From contig NZ_CANLZV010000001.1 in assembly GCF_947495665.1 (NCBI RefSeq), forward strand, positions 186,001 through 250,000: a stretch of DNA of 64,000 nt. Reading direction: 5' to 3'. Positions 8,113 to 16,031 of this stretch are shown here, one piece after another. The position numbers and the translations under genes were made by a program. Under the pieces are notes generated by a model, which saw nothing but the letters and a program-made list of their open reading frames with translations, was not told where the DNA came from and made no database searches. The stretch comes from an uncultured Sunxiuqinia sp. GTDB lineage: Bacteria > Bacteroidota > Bacteroidia > Bacteroidales > Prolixibacteraceae. Positions within the stretch are counted from its first letter, which is position 1. The number at the start of each line of letters is the position of its first letter.

Positions 8113-9249
8113 ATGAAACAGGATTTGCAAACCCGGGAACCTTTTGAGGAAGTTCTTAAAAGTAAGATTGAAATATCTAAAATCGAGTATATTCGGGACA
8201 TTTTGGCCTCTATGTCTTCCGTTGTTTGTATTCTTAATGTGAGCAATCAAATTGTTTTTTTGAATGACACCCTGCTTAAAAAATATAATCTGGATTTAGA
8301 AGAACATGTGCTGGGTGTTCGACCGGGAGAATTGTTCAACTGTGTGAATGCCCAAAACGATACGGGAGGCTGCGGGACCACTGAGAAATGTGAGTATTGC
8401 GGGGCAAAAGCAGCCTTTGACCGGGCCTGGAAAGAAAGGAAAAGGGTTGTTCATGAGTGCAAGATTGTTTCGAAAAAGGAGGATGAAATCTTTCAGCTTG
8501 ACCTGGAGGTAACGGCTACCCCAATTGCTTTTGATAAAGAATACCTGATTGTATCCATTAATGATATTACTGATCAGAAAAGAAAAGTCTTGTTGGAGCG
8601 TATTTTCTTTCACGATATTATGAATATTGCCGGGAGTCTGAGTGGTGTGCTGGGGTTAATGCCAATGCTGGAGGAGGACGAAAAGCAGGAATACCTGGAT
8701 ATTGCAAATTCACTGACCGAGCAGATTGTGGATGAAATCCGAGGTCAGCAACAAATGATAAAAGCGGAATCCGGAGAGCTGATTCCCAATTTTCAATCGA
8801 TTGAGATTGAATCTCTGCTCCGTAAACTTGCAGATCAGATTCGATGCCACAGTGTTTCGAATGAACGGGGAATTGATTTGATAAATGAGGCCAGTGTTGA
8901 ACGAATTTATTCCGATCACACCTTATTAATTCGGGTTTTGATCAATATGGTGAAAAATGCCATGGAAGCCATTCCTAAAGGAGATCGTATTGTTTTAAAG
9001 GCTTTTGATATCCGTGATGGCATTCGTTTCAGTGTTCACAACAACACATTTATTCCTCATGAAATTCAGATGCAGATTTTTCAACGTTCCTACTCAACCA
9101 AAGGGGACAACCGAGGGGTGGGAACCTACAGCATGAAGTTGCTGGGCGAAAAATACCTGAAAGGGAATGTTGGCTTTACCAGTACAGAGGAAGAGGGCAC
9201 TACTTTCTTTATTGATTTGCCTGTTTCCAGGATTAATGGCAGTGCCTGA
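8113..9249 (+). CDS. PAS-domain sensor histidine kinase with Cys cluster
   Basis: The start is taken at the ATG 8113; a GTG at 8086 is in frame, but a near-consensus box (TATCTTGT, 8080-8087) overlaps it. The 378-residue soluble kinase has a PAS-like sensor (about 35-155), a dimerisation helix with FFHDIMN (phospho-His about 167) and a HATPase domain with the N-box VKNAMEA and a glycine-rich GVGTYSMK segment. Inside the PAS region four cysteines cluster (about Cys77, 87, 93, 96; pattern C-x9-C-x5-C-x2-C), suggesting metal, Fe-S or redox sensing. No membrane segment or response regulator is adjacent, so the partner is unknown. Confidence 0.85.
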   Translation: MKQDLQTREPFEEVLKSKIEISKIEYIRDILASMSSVVCILNVSNQIVFLNDTLLKKYNLDLEEHVLGVRPGELFNCVNAQNDTGGCGTTEKCEYCGAKAAFDRAWKERKRVVHECKIVSKKEDEIFQLDLEVTATPIAFDKEYLIVSINDITDQKRKVLLERIFFHDIMNIAGSLSGVLGLMPMLEEDEKQEYLDIANSLTEQIVDEIRGQQQMIKAESGELIPNFQSIEIESLLRKLADQIRCHSVSNERGIDLINEASVERIYSDHTLLIRVLINMVKNAMEAIPKGDRIVLKAFDIRDGIRFSVHNNTFIPHEIQMQIFQRSYSTKGDNRGVGTYSMKLLGEKYLKGNVGFTSTEEEGTTFFIDLPVSRINGSA

Positions 9250-9299
9250 TGTGTGGATAATTTCTGCAACATTCGGTTGCCGATGAAAAAACGATAAAA

Positions 9300-9350
9300 A
9301 GAAAGCTCGCTGATCAGCATGAAAAATTCAATCTGATCAGCGAGCTTTCT
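9300..9350. terminator. 18-bp hairpin between convergent genes
   Basis: A perfect 18-bp inverted repeat (9300-9317 with 9333-9350, 15-base loop) lies between the histidine kinase and the convergent SulP gene. It probably stops transcription from both sides, although the U-tract is short on each strand. Confidence 0.7.
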
Positions 9351-9391
9351 TATGTTTTAAATGCTACCAGCTTTGGTAGCTTTTGGGTTAT

Positions 9392-11044
9392 TTACTGGTC
9401 GATTGGTTTAGATGCTGCAAACGCTTTGGCTTTCTGCAGGGCAAGGTCAAATCCGGGTAGAATCATGCCGGGCTCCAGCAAGTTTACAATGTCGTTTTTT
9501 TCCAGTTCTTGCAGCACCTCTGCGCGCACTCCCGAAAGAATTACTTTTGTTTTGATGTGATGAAGGTCGGTAATCACATCTTTCAGGTTGTGTACGCCCG
9601 TTGCATCGATGAAAGGAACATGGCGCATCCGAATAATGAGCACATCCGATTTTTGGCCTATCTTTTTCAGCGTAGAGCAATACTGCTTAGCCGAAGCAAA
9701 AAAGAAAGGACCGCTAACTTCGTAGATGGCCAGCCCGGCCGGCAGGTCCCCATAGTTTTCCAAAACATCGCTGTCAACTTCCAATTCCGTTTTTGTGCCG
9801 GCATCTGCCATTCGTTTCATGAAAAGCAAAGCGGAAAGCACCATACCAATTTGAATGGCATAGGTCAGGTCAACCAAAACAGTCAGGAAGAAGGTTACCA
9901 GCAGAATTAAAATATCAAAACCTGAGCTTTTCAGAATTGAGGCAAACGAGCGCCATTCACTCATATTGTAAGCCACTACAATCAGAATACCAGCGAGGCA
10001 GGACATGGGAATCAGTTTGGCCCATTTCCCAACGAACAGCATAATGAGCAGCAAGGTAATGGCATGCACAATACCTGAAACCGGGGTGCGTCCGCCGTTT
10101 TTTACGTTTGTGGCCGTACGGGCAATGGCTCCCGTTGCCGGGATACCTCCAAAGACAGGTGTTACAATATTGGCCACACCCTGGGCAATCAGTTCGGTGT
10201 TTGATCGGTGGTTTCCTCCAATCATACCGTCAGCTACAACGGCAGACAAAAGTGACTCAATACCTCCCAGCAGGGCGATGGTCAATGCAGGAGCAAGGTA
10301 ATTCCCCAGTTGGTCAAACTGGATCGAAGGAAAAGCCAGCTGAATGTTGTTGGGAATTTCTCCAAACACCGATTCAATGGTGGTTACCGGAAGTTTGAAC
10401 AGCTGAACCAAGCCAGTAATCAGAATGATGGCAACGAAGGATCCCGGAATTTTAGTCGTAACTTTCCGAAAGTATACGGTAATCAGAATCGTGACCAAGG
10501 TAATGCCAACTGCAAAAGGATTAAATGTGCTTAACTCCGAGAGGTAGCTGCCCCATTTGGGCAGAAAATCGGCTGGCAGATTGGTGATTTCTAAACCCAG
10601 TGCATCTTTAATTTGAGTGGTGAAAATAACCACTGCAATACCACTGGTAAAACCAACCACGAGCGGGTGTGGAATAAATTTTAGTAAAGATCCCAGACGC
10701 ATCAGGCCAAAGAGGATGAGGAAAACGCCGGCCATCATGGTCGAAATCATTAGTCCATCCAAGCCATGTGTCTGAACAATCCCATAAACAATAACAATAA
10801 AGGCTCCGGTTGGGCCGCCAATTTGAACGCGACTTCCTCCTAATACGGAAATCAGGAATCCGGCAATAACTGCCGTAACCAATCCTTTTTCAGGAGACAC
10901 CCCCGAGGCAACCGCAAAGGCAATGGCTAGCGGAAGTGCAACAATACCAACAATAATGCCGGCAAAAATATCTTTCGATAGTTGTTGCTTACTGTACCCT
11001 TGTTTCAATACAGTAAACAACTTTGGATTGAACAAATGTCCCAT
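9392..11044 (-). CDS. SulP-family inorganic anion transporter with STAS domain
   Basis: The protein of about 550 residues has a long hydrophobic SulP core (ten or more helices) with typical motifs such as GIVALPLAIAFAVASGV and the PATGAIARTATNVKNGGRTP segment, then a C-terminal STAS domain containing FIDATGVHNL. Family members exchange sulfate, bicarbonate or other anions across the inner membrane; which one is not decidable here. The in-frame ATG at 11086 is possible, but a perfect promoter box (11072-11079) lies between the two, so 11044 is preferred. The STAS loop has Thr where many anti-sigma-antagonists have the phospho-Ser. It converges with the histidine kinase gene and has no carbonic anhydrase neighbour. 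Confidence 0.9.
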   Translation of the reverse strand: MGHLFNPKLFTVLKQGYSKQQLSKDIFAGIIVGIVALPLAIAFAVASGVSPEKGLVTAVIAGFLISVLGGSRVQIGGPTGAFIVIVYGIVQTHGLDGLMISTMMAGVFLILFGLMRLGSLLKFIPHPLVVGFTSGIAVVIFTTQIKDALGLEITNLPADFLPKWGSYLSELSTFNPFAVGITLVTILITVYFRKVTTKIPGSFVAIILITGLVQLFKLPVTTIESVFGEIPNNIQLAFPSIQFDQLGNYLAPALTIALLGGIESLLSAVVADGMIGGNHRSNTELIAQGVANIVTPVFGGIPATGAIARTATNVKNGGRTPVSGIVHAITLLLIMLFVGKWAKLIPMSCLAGILIVVAYNMSEWRSFASILKSSGFDILILLVTFFLTVLVDLTYAIQIGMVLSALLFMKRMADAGTKTELEVDSDVLENYGDLPAGLAIYEVSGPFFFASAKQYCSTLKKIGQKSDVLIIRMRHVPFIDATGVHNLKDVITDLHHIKTKVILSGVRAEVLQELEKNDIVNLLEPGMILPGFDLALQKAKAFAASKPIDQ

Positions 11045-11071
11045 AAGATTTGTGCTTGAATTTTGAAGGCG

Positions 11072-11079
11072 CAAAGGTA
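11072..11079 (-). promoter_or_regulatory. -7 box TACCTTTG of the SulP gene
   Basis: On the minus strand the bases read TACCTTTG, a perfect TAnnTTTG box, 28 bases upstream of the ATG at 11044. Its place downstream of the alternative ATG at 11086 argues for the shorter protein. No clear -33 element was found. Confidence 0.45.
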
Positions 11080-11277
11080 TGGACAATTCGCTGTCGTTAT
11101 TCTCGGAACCACTTTTATTTTGAAAAAATCACCGAAATGAGTCTTTATGCTTACTGGTTGAACTAAGGTGAAAAGGGAAAGCTTTCCGGTTGGAAGTGCT
11201 GTTTGGGTTAATTGTTAATGAGTTGGTTTTGTGTTTGTTGTGTGGGGGTGTTCATGCGCACGAAGGCTTTGAACTAA

Positions 11278-11697
11278 TTAATGATCAAGCGTTATTCGGT
11301 TTTCACAAAGGTCTTCAAGCGTTACACTTTTGAAATAATTGACAATCTGGTTGTTTAAAGTTACCCAAAATCCTTTGGCACTGCACCCCTGTTTACGATC
11401 GCAGGTAAACCCTTTGGCCAAACAGTCAATCACACAAATTCCTGCTTCAAAAGCATTGTGAATATCTAACATGGTAATTTCGGAAGCTGGCCGGGTTAAA
11501 ATATAACCACTCTTTTTGCCCCGAAGGTTGATGATCAGGCCGGCAGTTTTTAGCCCGCGAATAATCTGATCCAAGTACTTGACTGACAATTCCTGGTTGG
11601 CCGCAATGTCTTTTTGCAGAATACCTTCCTGCGATTCGGCTTTTGCAATCTCAAGCATGGTCCGAATCCCATACCTGGTTTTTGTACTAAATCTCAA
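11278..11697 (-). CDS. Rrf2-family transcriptional regulator with cysteine cluster
   Basis: The start is placed at the TTG 11697, giving the classical Rrf2 N-terminus MRFSTKTRYGIRTMLEIA; the ATG at 11754 would add 19 unrelated residues and run into the preceding gene. The 139-residue protein has the winged-helix DNA-binding region (residues 1-65, with LSVKYLDQIIRGLKTAGLI as the recognition segment) and four late cysteines, Cys88, Cys92, Cys99 and Cys105, the kind of cluster that holds an Fe-S centre in IscR, NsrR and RsrR. It therefore probably senses redox, NO or iron-sulfur status. It lies 19 bases after a YceI gene on the same strand and is the last gene of the YceI/porin unit, which it may control. 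Confidence 0.88.
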   Translation of the reverse strand: MRFSTKTRYGIRTMLEIAKAESQEGILQKDIAANQELSVKYLDQIIRGLKTAGLIINLRGKKSGYILTRPASEITMLDIHNAFEAGICVIDCLAKGFTCDRKQGCSAKGFWVTLNNQIVNYFKSVTLEDLCENRITLDH

Positions 11698-11716
11698 GGC
11701 GTTAGTTTTTTGGTTT

Positions 11717-12292
11717 TTATGAAAATAAAATCCTAAAACTAATAAATATTTCATCTTTAACCTTGACCAAGCCTAGAAATTTATTGGGAGGATCAATGTT
11801 GAAATCCGTTAACTTAATGGTTAGCTCGCCGGTAAGGCACCAATGGTCTCCAAAACATGCATCCGAATAGGTTTTACAGGTGAATTGGCGGGTGATTCCG
11901 TTCATGCTTACGCCAATTGTTTTTTCATCGTAGCCGTTGGCAGCATTAAATGCGATGGATTGCGAGTCAATCTGAATGTCGATGGTGGGGTATTTTTGGG
12001 CTTGAATCAGCTTCAAAAAATCCTGCAGCATCATCTTTGAGTCGGCTGTGATCTGATCAGCCGGAATTTCAATCTCGATGACCGAATTGGCTTCATCAAA
12101 ATTGGCGGGAACCTGGCAGAAATCATCTTCCCGGTACTCCATATGAAAATCATTCACATTGGTTTTTCCCTGAATGTGAACCTGATCAAACATGTAACGG
12201 CTGAATGTTTCTTTTTCAGCAGCCATCTGCGCAAAGGCAGCTGTTGTTATCAAGCTAAAAAACAAAGCCAAATATGTCAACCGGATTTTCAT
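11717..12292 (-). CDS. YceI-like periplasmic protein (second copy)
   Basis: The 191-residue protein has a signal peptide (residues 1-21, cut near AFA-QM). The rest matches the YceI lipocalin-like barrel in outline: an early KTNVNDFHM strand where the family has T-[ST]-x-H-x-W, and the late DFNIDPPNKFLGLVKVKDEI segment, where the family typically has DFG[IV].PP...G.[IV].[VL].DE[IV]. It has four cysteines in its C-terminal half (two within FTCKTYSDACFG), unlike the first YceI here, perhaps forming disulfides. YceI proteins bind isoprenoid or lipid-type ligands; in vivo role unknown. It sits between the porin-like gene and the Rrf2 regulator on the same strand. Confidence 0.75.
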   Translation of the reverse strand: MKIRLTYLALFFSLITTAAFAQMAAEKETFSRYMFDQVHIQGKTNVNDFHMEYREDDFCQVPANFDEANSVIEIEIPADQITADSKMMLQDFLKLIQAQKYPTIDIQIDSQSIAFNAANGYDEKTIGVSMNGITRQFTCKTYSDACFGDHWCLTGELTIKLTDFNIDPPNKFLGLVKVKDEIFISFRILFS

Positions 12293-12387
12293 CTTTTATT
12301 CGTTGTACGCTTACTGGTAAAACAGGACAATTGAGTCAGGCTGGCAGGTAGGTGAGTGGTGCGCGTGCGAAGCGTTTAGAGAGAGGG

Positions 12388-12423
12388 AAAAGCTGCTCTG
12401 AATAAATGCAGAGCAGCTTTTTT
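12388..12423. terminator. Hairpin terminator after the porin-like gene
   Basis: AAAAGCTGCTCTG (12388-12400) pairs with CAGAGCAGCTTTT (12409-12421), loop of eight bases, flanked by A- and T-runs on the two sides. It lies 14 bases downstream of the porin stop (minus strand) and separates that gene from the second YceI/Rrf2 pair, either ending transcription or letting partial read-through. Confidence 0.75.
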
Positions 12424-12436
12424 GTTGGATGATTTC

Positions 12437-13600
12437 TTAGAAAGAAATGGCTGCTTCTAAAACAAAGCCATTGAATTTTCCACCAGCGATATCTCCGTGA
12501 GCCGGACCATCGTATTCCTGGTTGACATAGTCAAGTTTCATCAATACATTGGGTGTCATGTACCAACCTCCACCTACATTGGTGCGGCTTACATCTGAAC
12601 CATCGTTGTCGTCAACTTTGTTCAGGCGAGTACCCACATAAAAGCTTCCGAAGCGGTAAAGTGCCTGCAAAGCTGTTTGGGTGAAGTGTTGATCGGCTTC
12701 ATTTCTAACACCTTTCATGTTTTCGTAGATACCAAACACTTCCAACCCGTGAAATTTCACAAAAAGGTTGGCCTGGTAGCTGTTCATTTCGCTCTGGCCA
12801 CTACCTGGGCTCCAGCGTCCTGAGCGGAAGTTGTCATCAGCTCCGGGAAGTGACATCACGTTGTAGTAACGGGCTCCGGCACGGTCTCCATCCCAAAGGT
12901 ATGATCCGCTGTGGCCTTCGCCTACATGGTAACCCGAAAGGGTGGCACGTACTCTCAAATCTTCATTGATGTCGGTGTCGTATCCAACTTTCCAGTTGAA
13001 AACCAGGTCTTCGCCCAAATCGTTGCCACGACCGTAGTTCAGACGACCGTTGTTAGCAGCAACCAAGGCCAGGAAACCATCTTTACGGAACATGACTTCC
13101 ATTCCGGGATTGGTGGTATACGCATCCATAATCCAGTTGCCCACAAATGGGTTGCTCAATACCGAAGCATTGGTGCTACGGAAGAAATGTGCATCACCGT
13201 AATTCGGATTCATAACCCCAACGCGCAGCGTAAGGTATTCCATAACCTTATCGGTAGCTGGTAGGAATGGCATTTTGTCAATGGTTAAGTAACCGCCTTC
13301 AACCCAAGCTTCATTGTGGTGACGGGAAGACAAATACGTACGCAGGAACAGTTGGATTCCTGGTGCCAGATCAGTGGTCAAATTTAAGTTTGCTGTAGGT
13401 AAATTGAAATTATTTTTAAGGTCGCTCAGCTCTACCGGCGCCTCGTGGTCCAACATTTGAAGTTGAATCGCGAAATCGCCACCCACCTTCACTTTCACAT
13501 CGTCAAAATCCTCAGCATTAATCTTTGCAGCTTCGAATTGCTGACCAAAACTTGTTACTGCAATGAATAGACTTGCAATAATGACTGTAATTTTCCTCAT
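12437..13600 (-). CDS. Outer-membrane porin-like beta-barrel protein
   Basis: The 387-residue protein has a signal peptide (cut near SFG-QQ, residue 19/20) and then a mature part rich in alternating aromatic/polar strands with Gly/Asn/Asp turns, ending in a terminal Phe (EAAISF), as expected for an outer-membrane barrel. Visible segments such as IQLFLRTYLSSRHHNEAW and YGRGNDLGEDLVFNWKVGYD resemble phosphate-selective/OprP-type and generic 'porin' families in Bacteroidota. The substrate is unknown. It lies 37 bases downstream of a YceI gene and is followed by a terminator and then a second YceI gene, so it probably belongs to the same transcription unit as the first YceI. Confidence 0.72.
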   Translation of the reverse strand: MRKITVIIASLFIAVTSFGQQFEAAKINAEDFDDVKVKVGGDFAIQLQMLDHEAPVELSDLKNNFNLPTANLNLTTDLAPGIQLFLRTYLSSRHHNEAWVEGGYLTIDKMPFLPATDKVMEYLTLRVGVMNPNYGDAHFFRSTNASVLSNPFVGNWIMDAYTTNPGMEVMFRKDGFLALVAANNGRLNYGRGNDLGEDLVFNWKVGYDTDINEDLRVRATLSGYHVGEGHSGSYLWDGDRAGARYYNVMSLPGADDNFRSGRWSPGSGQSEMNSYQANLFVKFHGLEVFGIYENMKGVRNEADQHFTQTALQALYRFGSFYVGTRLNKVDDNDGSDVSRTNVGGGWYMTPNVLMKLDYVNQEYDGPAHGDIAGGKFNGFVLEAAISF

Positions 13601-13637
13601 AATTGATTGTTAAATTTAAAATATTACGCTCTCTCTG

Positions 13638-14210
13638 CTACTCGTTATAAACTAACTTGTATTCTACCTTAATTTCATCTCCTGTTTTGATGGTGCCCAT
13701 CATGGCTACTGGCGGCTCAACGCCAAAGTCTGACATTTTTAAATCAAGAACGCCTTGAACAGTAATTGTCCCATTGGCCGAGCTAAACTCAAAATCATCG
13801 GTTACCTTTTGCGTTTTTCCGGCAATGGTTAGTTCCAACACCACCGACCCGCTGTTTCCGTTTTGGGTTACTTGGTTTACCTTGGCTTTTATTTGCGGAA
13901 AATCATCTTCCTTCAGAGCCTCATAGGTCTTTTTGTTCATCAGGCTTCTTTCACTTTTGATGGACTTGACATCCAGCACAAAGTGTCCACCTGTCAATTG
14001 ATCCAAGGCTTGGCTTTCCTGAAGCGTAATTGCTCCCTGCAGGTTCTCAACAGTCATTTCCCAGTCATGAATTGTTGAGGTCCCTTTTACCAGCATTGAA
14101 CTATTTTTTGAATCCAGTTGATACTGAATTTGAGCAGTTGCAGTGTAATTGGCAACTAAAAGAAGCACCGTTAAGGTGCTGAACATTAAACTTCTAATCA
14201 TTCTTTTCAT
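13638..14210 (-). CDS. YceI-family periplasmic protein (first copy)
   Basis: The 190-residue protein has a signal peptide (cut near TATA-QI, about residue 26) and the YceI fold motifs: STIHDWEM at 45-52, VDV/LDVKSIKSERSLMNKK in the middle, the FPQIKAK strand and the C-terminal LKMSDFGVEPPVAMMGTIK.GDEIKVEYKL. Family members form a lipocalin-like barrel that binds a long isoprenoid chain. It has no internal cysteine pair, in contrast to the second copy in the same cluster. It is the first gene of the minus-strand YceI-porin-YceI-Rrf2 group and has the group's best promoter upstream. Confidence 0.88.
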   Translation of the reverse strand: MKRMIRSLMFSTLTVLLLVANYTATAQIQYQLDSKNSSMLVKGTSTIHDWEMTVENLQGAITLQESQALDQLTGGHFVLDVKSIKSERSLMNKKTYEALKEDDFPQIKAKVNQVTQNGNSGSVVLELTIAGKTQKVTDDFEFSSANGTITVQGVLDLKMSDFGVEPPVAMMGTIKTGDEIKVEYKLVYNE

Positions 14211-14242
14211 GTTATCCTACCTTTCCTACTGAATTAGTAGTA

Positions 14243-14284
14243 CAAACATAAAAACATTTTATAATCCTGCCAATGATAGGATTA
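14243..14284 (-). promoter_or_regulatory. Promoter and overlapping inverted repeat upstream of the YceI-porin unit
   Basis: On the minus strand TATGTTTG (14250-14243) is a perfect TAnnTTTG box, 32 bases before the YceI ATG. An ATTG (14274-14271) stands 20 bases further upstream in the place of the -33 element. An inverted repeat TAATCCT-N9-AGGATTA (14262-14268 and 14278-14284) straddles that -33 position, exactly where a repressor would block RNA polymerase. Binding by the Rrf2 protein of the same cluster is an inference. Confidence 0.5.
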
Positions 14285-14389
14285 ATGATCGGTTTAATTT
14301 AGAATAAGATAAAAAGGTCTTATTTTCACAACTTTATAGAAAACAGCGTGGTAGTATTGCCGCAAAATCGTTTTATGTAACAATAATAG

Positions 14390-15844
14390 TTAAGAAATAT
14401 TTTCCAATATGTCAACTAAATGGTCCCAGAACTTGGTGACAGTATGGATATTGATGCGCTCGTCGGGGGAGTGGGCACCCAAAATCGTAGGTCCAATTGA
14501 GACCATATCCAGTTCAGGGTATTTTTCCAGAAAGAGGCCGCATTCGAGTCCGGCATGAATGGAGCGAACAACGGGCTTTTCGCCAAATAGCTTGACATAG
14601 GAATCAACGGCAACTTTCAGAATTTTACTGGATGGGTTGGGCGTCCAGCCCGGATAGCCGTCTGAGTTTTTGACCTGGGCACCTGCCAGCTCGAAAACCG
14701 AGCGAACCATTTCGGAGGCGTAGTACTTCCGGCTTTCAATTTCACTTCGCTGGCTGGTTGTTATCAATACCTGGTTCGAGTCTACAAGTTTAACCGAAGC
14801 CAGGTTAGTTGATGTTTCCACCATATCTTTCATTCGGGTACTCATTTCCAGTACTCCGTGCGGACAGGCATACAGCAGGCTGAGCAAATTCTCCTGGCTG
14901 GCTTGCGTAAATACCTGCTCAGGCACAATGGTGGAGTTGTGATCAACCACCAGGTTGGGTTCAGTCCGTTCAAACTCAAATTCAACATCGGCTGAAAACA
15001 TATTGAGTTCAGCTACCAGTTGTTCTTTCTGAACATGGGGAACAATAACCGTTGCAGAGGCTTCGCGGGCAATGGCGTTGCGCAGGTTGCCTCCTTCGAA
15101 ATCGGTCAGGCGTACGCCATATTTGCGAATGGCCTGCCACAGAAAACGGGTCAGGATCTTAATTGCATTGCCCCGTCCTTTGTGAATATCATCGCCCGAA
15201 TGTCCGCCTCTCAGGCCTTTAACCAAAATTTTTAAGGCGAAGGATTTTCCAGGTGTTTTTTCTTTTTCAATGCTCAGGGTTCCCAAGGTGTCAATACCTC
15301 CGGCACAGCCGATAAACAGCTCGCCGTCGTCTTCCGAATCCAGGTTGATTAGGATTTTGCCTGTTAAAAAGCCTGGCTCTAAAGCAAAAGCACCGCTTAA
15401 TCCGGTTTCTTCATCAACCGTAATCAGACATTCCAGCGGGCCATGTGAAATGGTGGTCGAGCTTAACAAAGCCATTTGGGCGGCAATGCCAATTCCATCG
15501 TCGGCTCCCAGGGTTGTACCCTGTGCTTTTACCCATTCACCATCGACTACCGGTACAATCGCATCGGTGTCAAAATTGAAAATCGTGTCACTGTTCTTTT
15601 CACAAACCATATCCATGTGCGCTTGTAAAATAACGGTTGGAACCTGCTCTTTACCGGGTGTGGCTGGTTTGCGAATCAGTACATTGCCAATGGTGTCCGT
15701 CTGGGCTTCCAGGCCTTGCTTTTGGGCAAAGTCAAGCAAAAAGGCTCTGATTTTTTCTTCTTTTTTTGACGGACGAGGAACCTGGCAAATAGCCTCAAAG
15801 TAATTCCAGACAGGTTGTGGGTGCAGATTTTCCAATTTTTTCAT
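14390..15844 (-). CDS. pepD: Aminoacyl-histidine dipeptidase (M20C, PepD)
   Basis: The 484-residue cytoplasmic enzyme hydrolyses Xaa-His and other dipeptides with two zinc ions. The M20 metal and catalytic residues are in place: QAHMDMV (His76, catalytic Asp78), LGADDGIGIA (bridging Asp115), DEETG (Glu145 base, Glu146 ligand), a later Asp in LDSEDDGELF, and a late AHSPDERI His. The lid/dimerisation domain lies between about residues 185 and 390. Length (about 485) is standard for PepD. No signal peptide. It is divergent from the serine deaminase gene and has a promoter-like box upstream. Confidence 0.93.
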   Translation of the reverse strand: MKKLENLHPQPVWNYFEAICQVPRPSKKEEKIRAFLLDFAQKQGLEAQTDTIGNVLIRKPATPGKEQVPTVILQAHMDMVCEKNSDTIFNFDTDAIVPVVDGEWVKAQGTTLGADDGIGIAAQMALLSSTTISHGPLECLITVDEETGLSGAFALEPGFLTGKILINLDSEDDGELFIGCAGGIDTLGTLSIEKEKTPGKSFALKILVKGLRGGHSGDDIHKGRGNAIKILTRFLWQAIRKYGVRLTDFEGGNLRNAIAREASATVIVPHVQKEQLVAELNMFSADVEFEFERTEPNLVVDHNSTIVPEQVFTQASQENLLSLLYACPHGVLEMSTRMKDMVETSTNLASVKLVDSNQVLITTSQRSEIESRKYYASEMVRSVFELAGAQVKNSDGYPGWTPNPSSKILKVAVDSYVKLFGEKPVVRSIHAGLECGLFLEKYPELDMVSIGPTILGAHSPDERINIHTVTKFWDHLVDILENIS

Positions 15845-15895
15845 AACTCGCGATATTTACAGCGGAAAACGTTTTTCCAATTTTGAAACAGGCTC

Positions 15896-15903
15896 CAAAG
15901 TTA
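15896..15903 (-). promoter_or_regulatory. -7 box TAACTTTG of pepD
   Basis: On the minus strand these bases read TAACTTTG, matching TAnnTTTG, 52 bases upstream of the PepD start. No confident -33 partner; a GTTTTC lies about 26 bases upstream. Confidence 0.38.
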
Positions 15904-16031
15904 ATGGATAATTAGGAACCTTATTTCTGAAAACATAATTTTTTGAAAGATGTTGACGGAAATTGGCGAAACCTGATTTTTGTTTGCTTCGTAGCTTTTT
16001 ATTAACGCTTATTTTGCCCAAAATTCAGTTT

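Noticed and set aside
11278-11754. ATG 11754 as the Rrf2 start
   Set aside because: It adds 19 residues unlike Rrf2 and overlaps the preceding YceI gene; the TTG at 11697 gives the standard family N-terminus.
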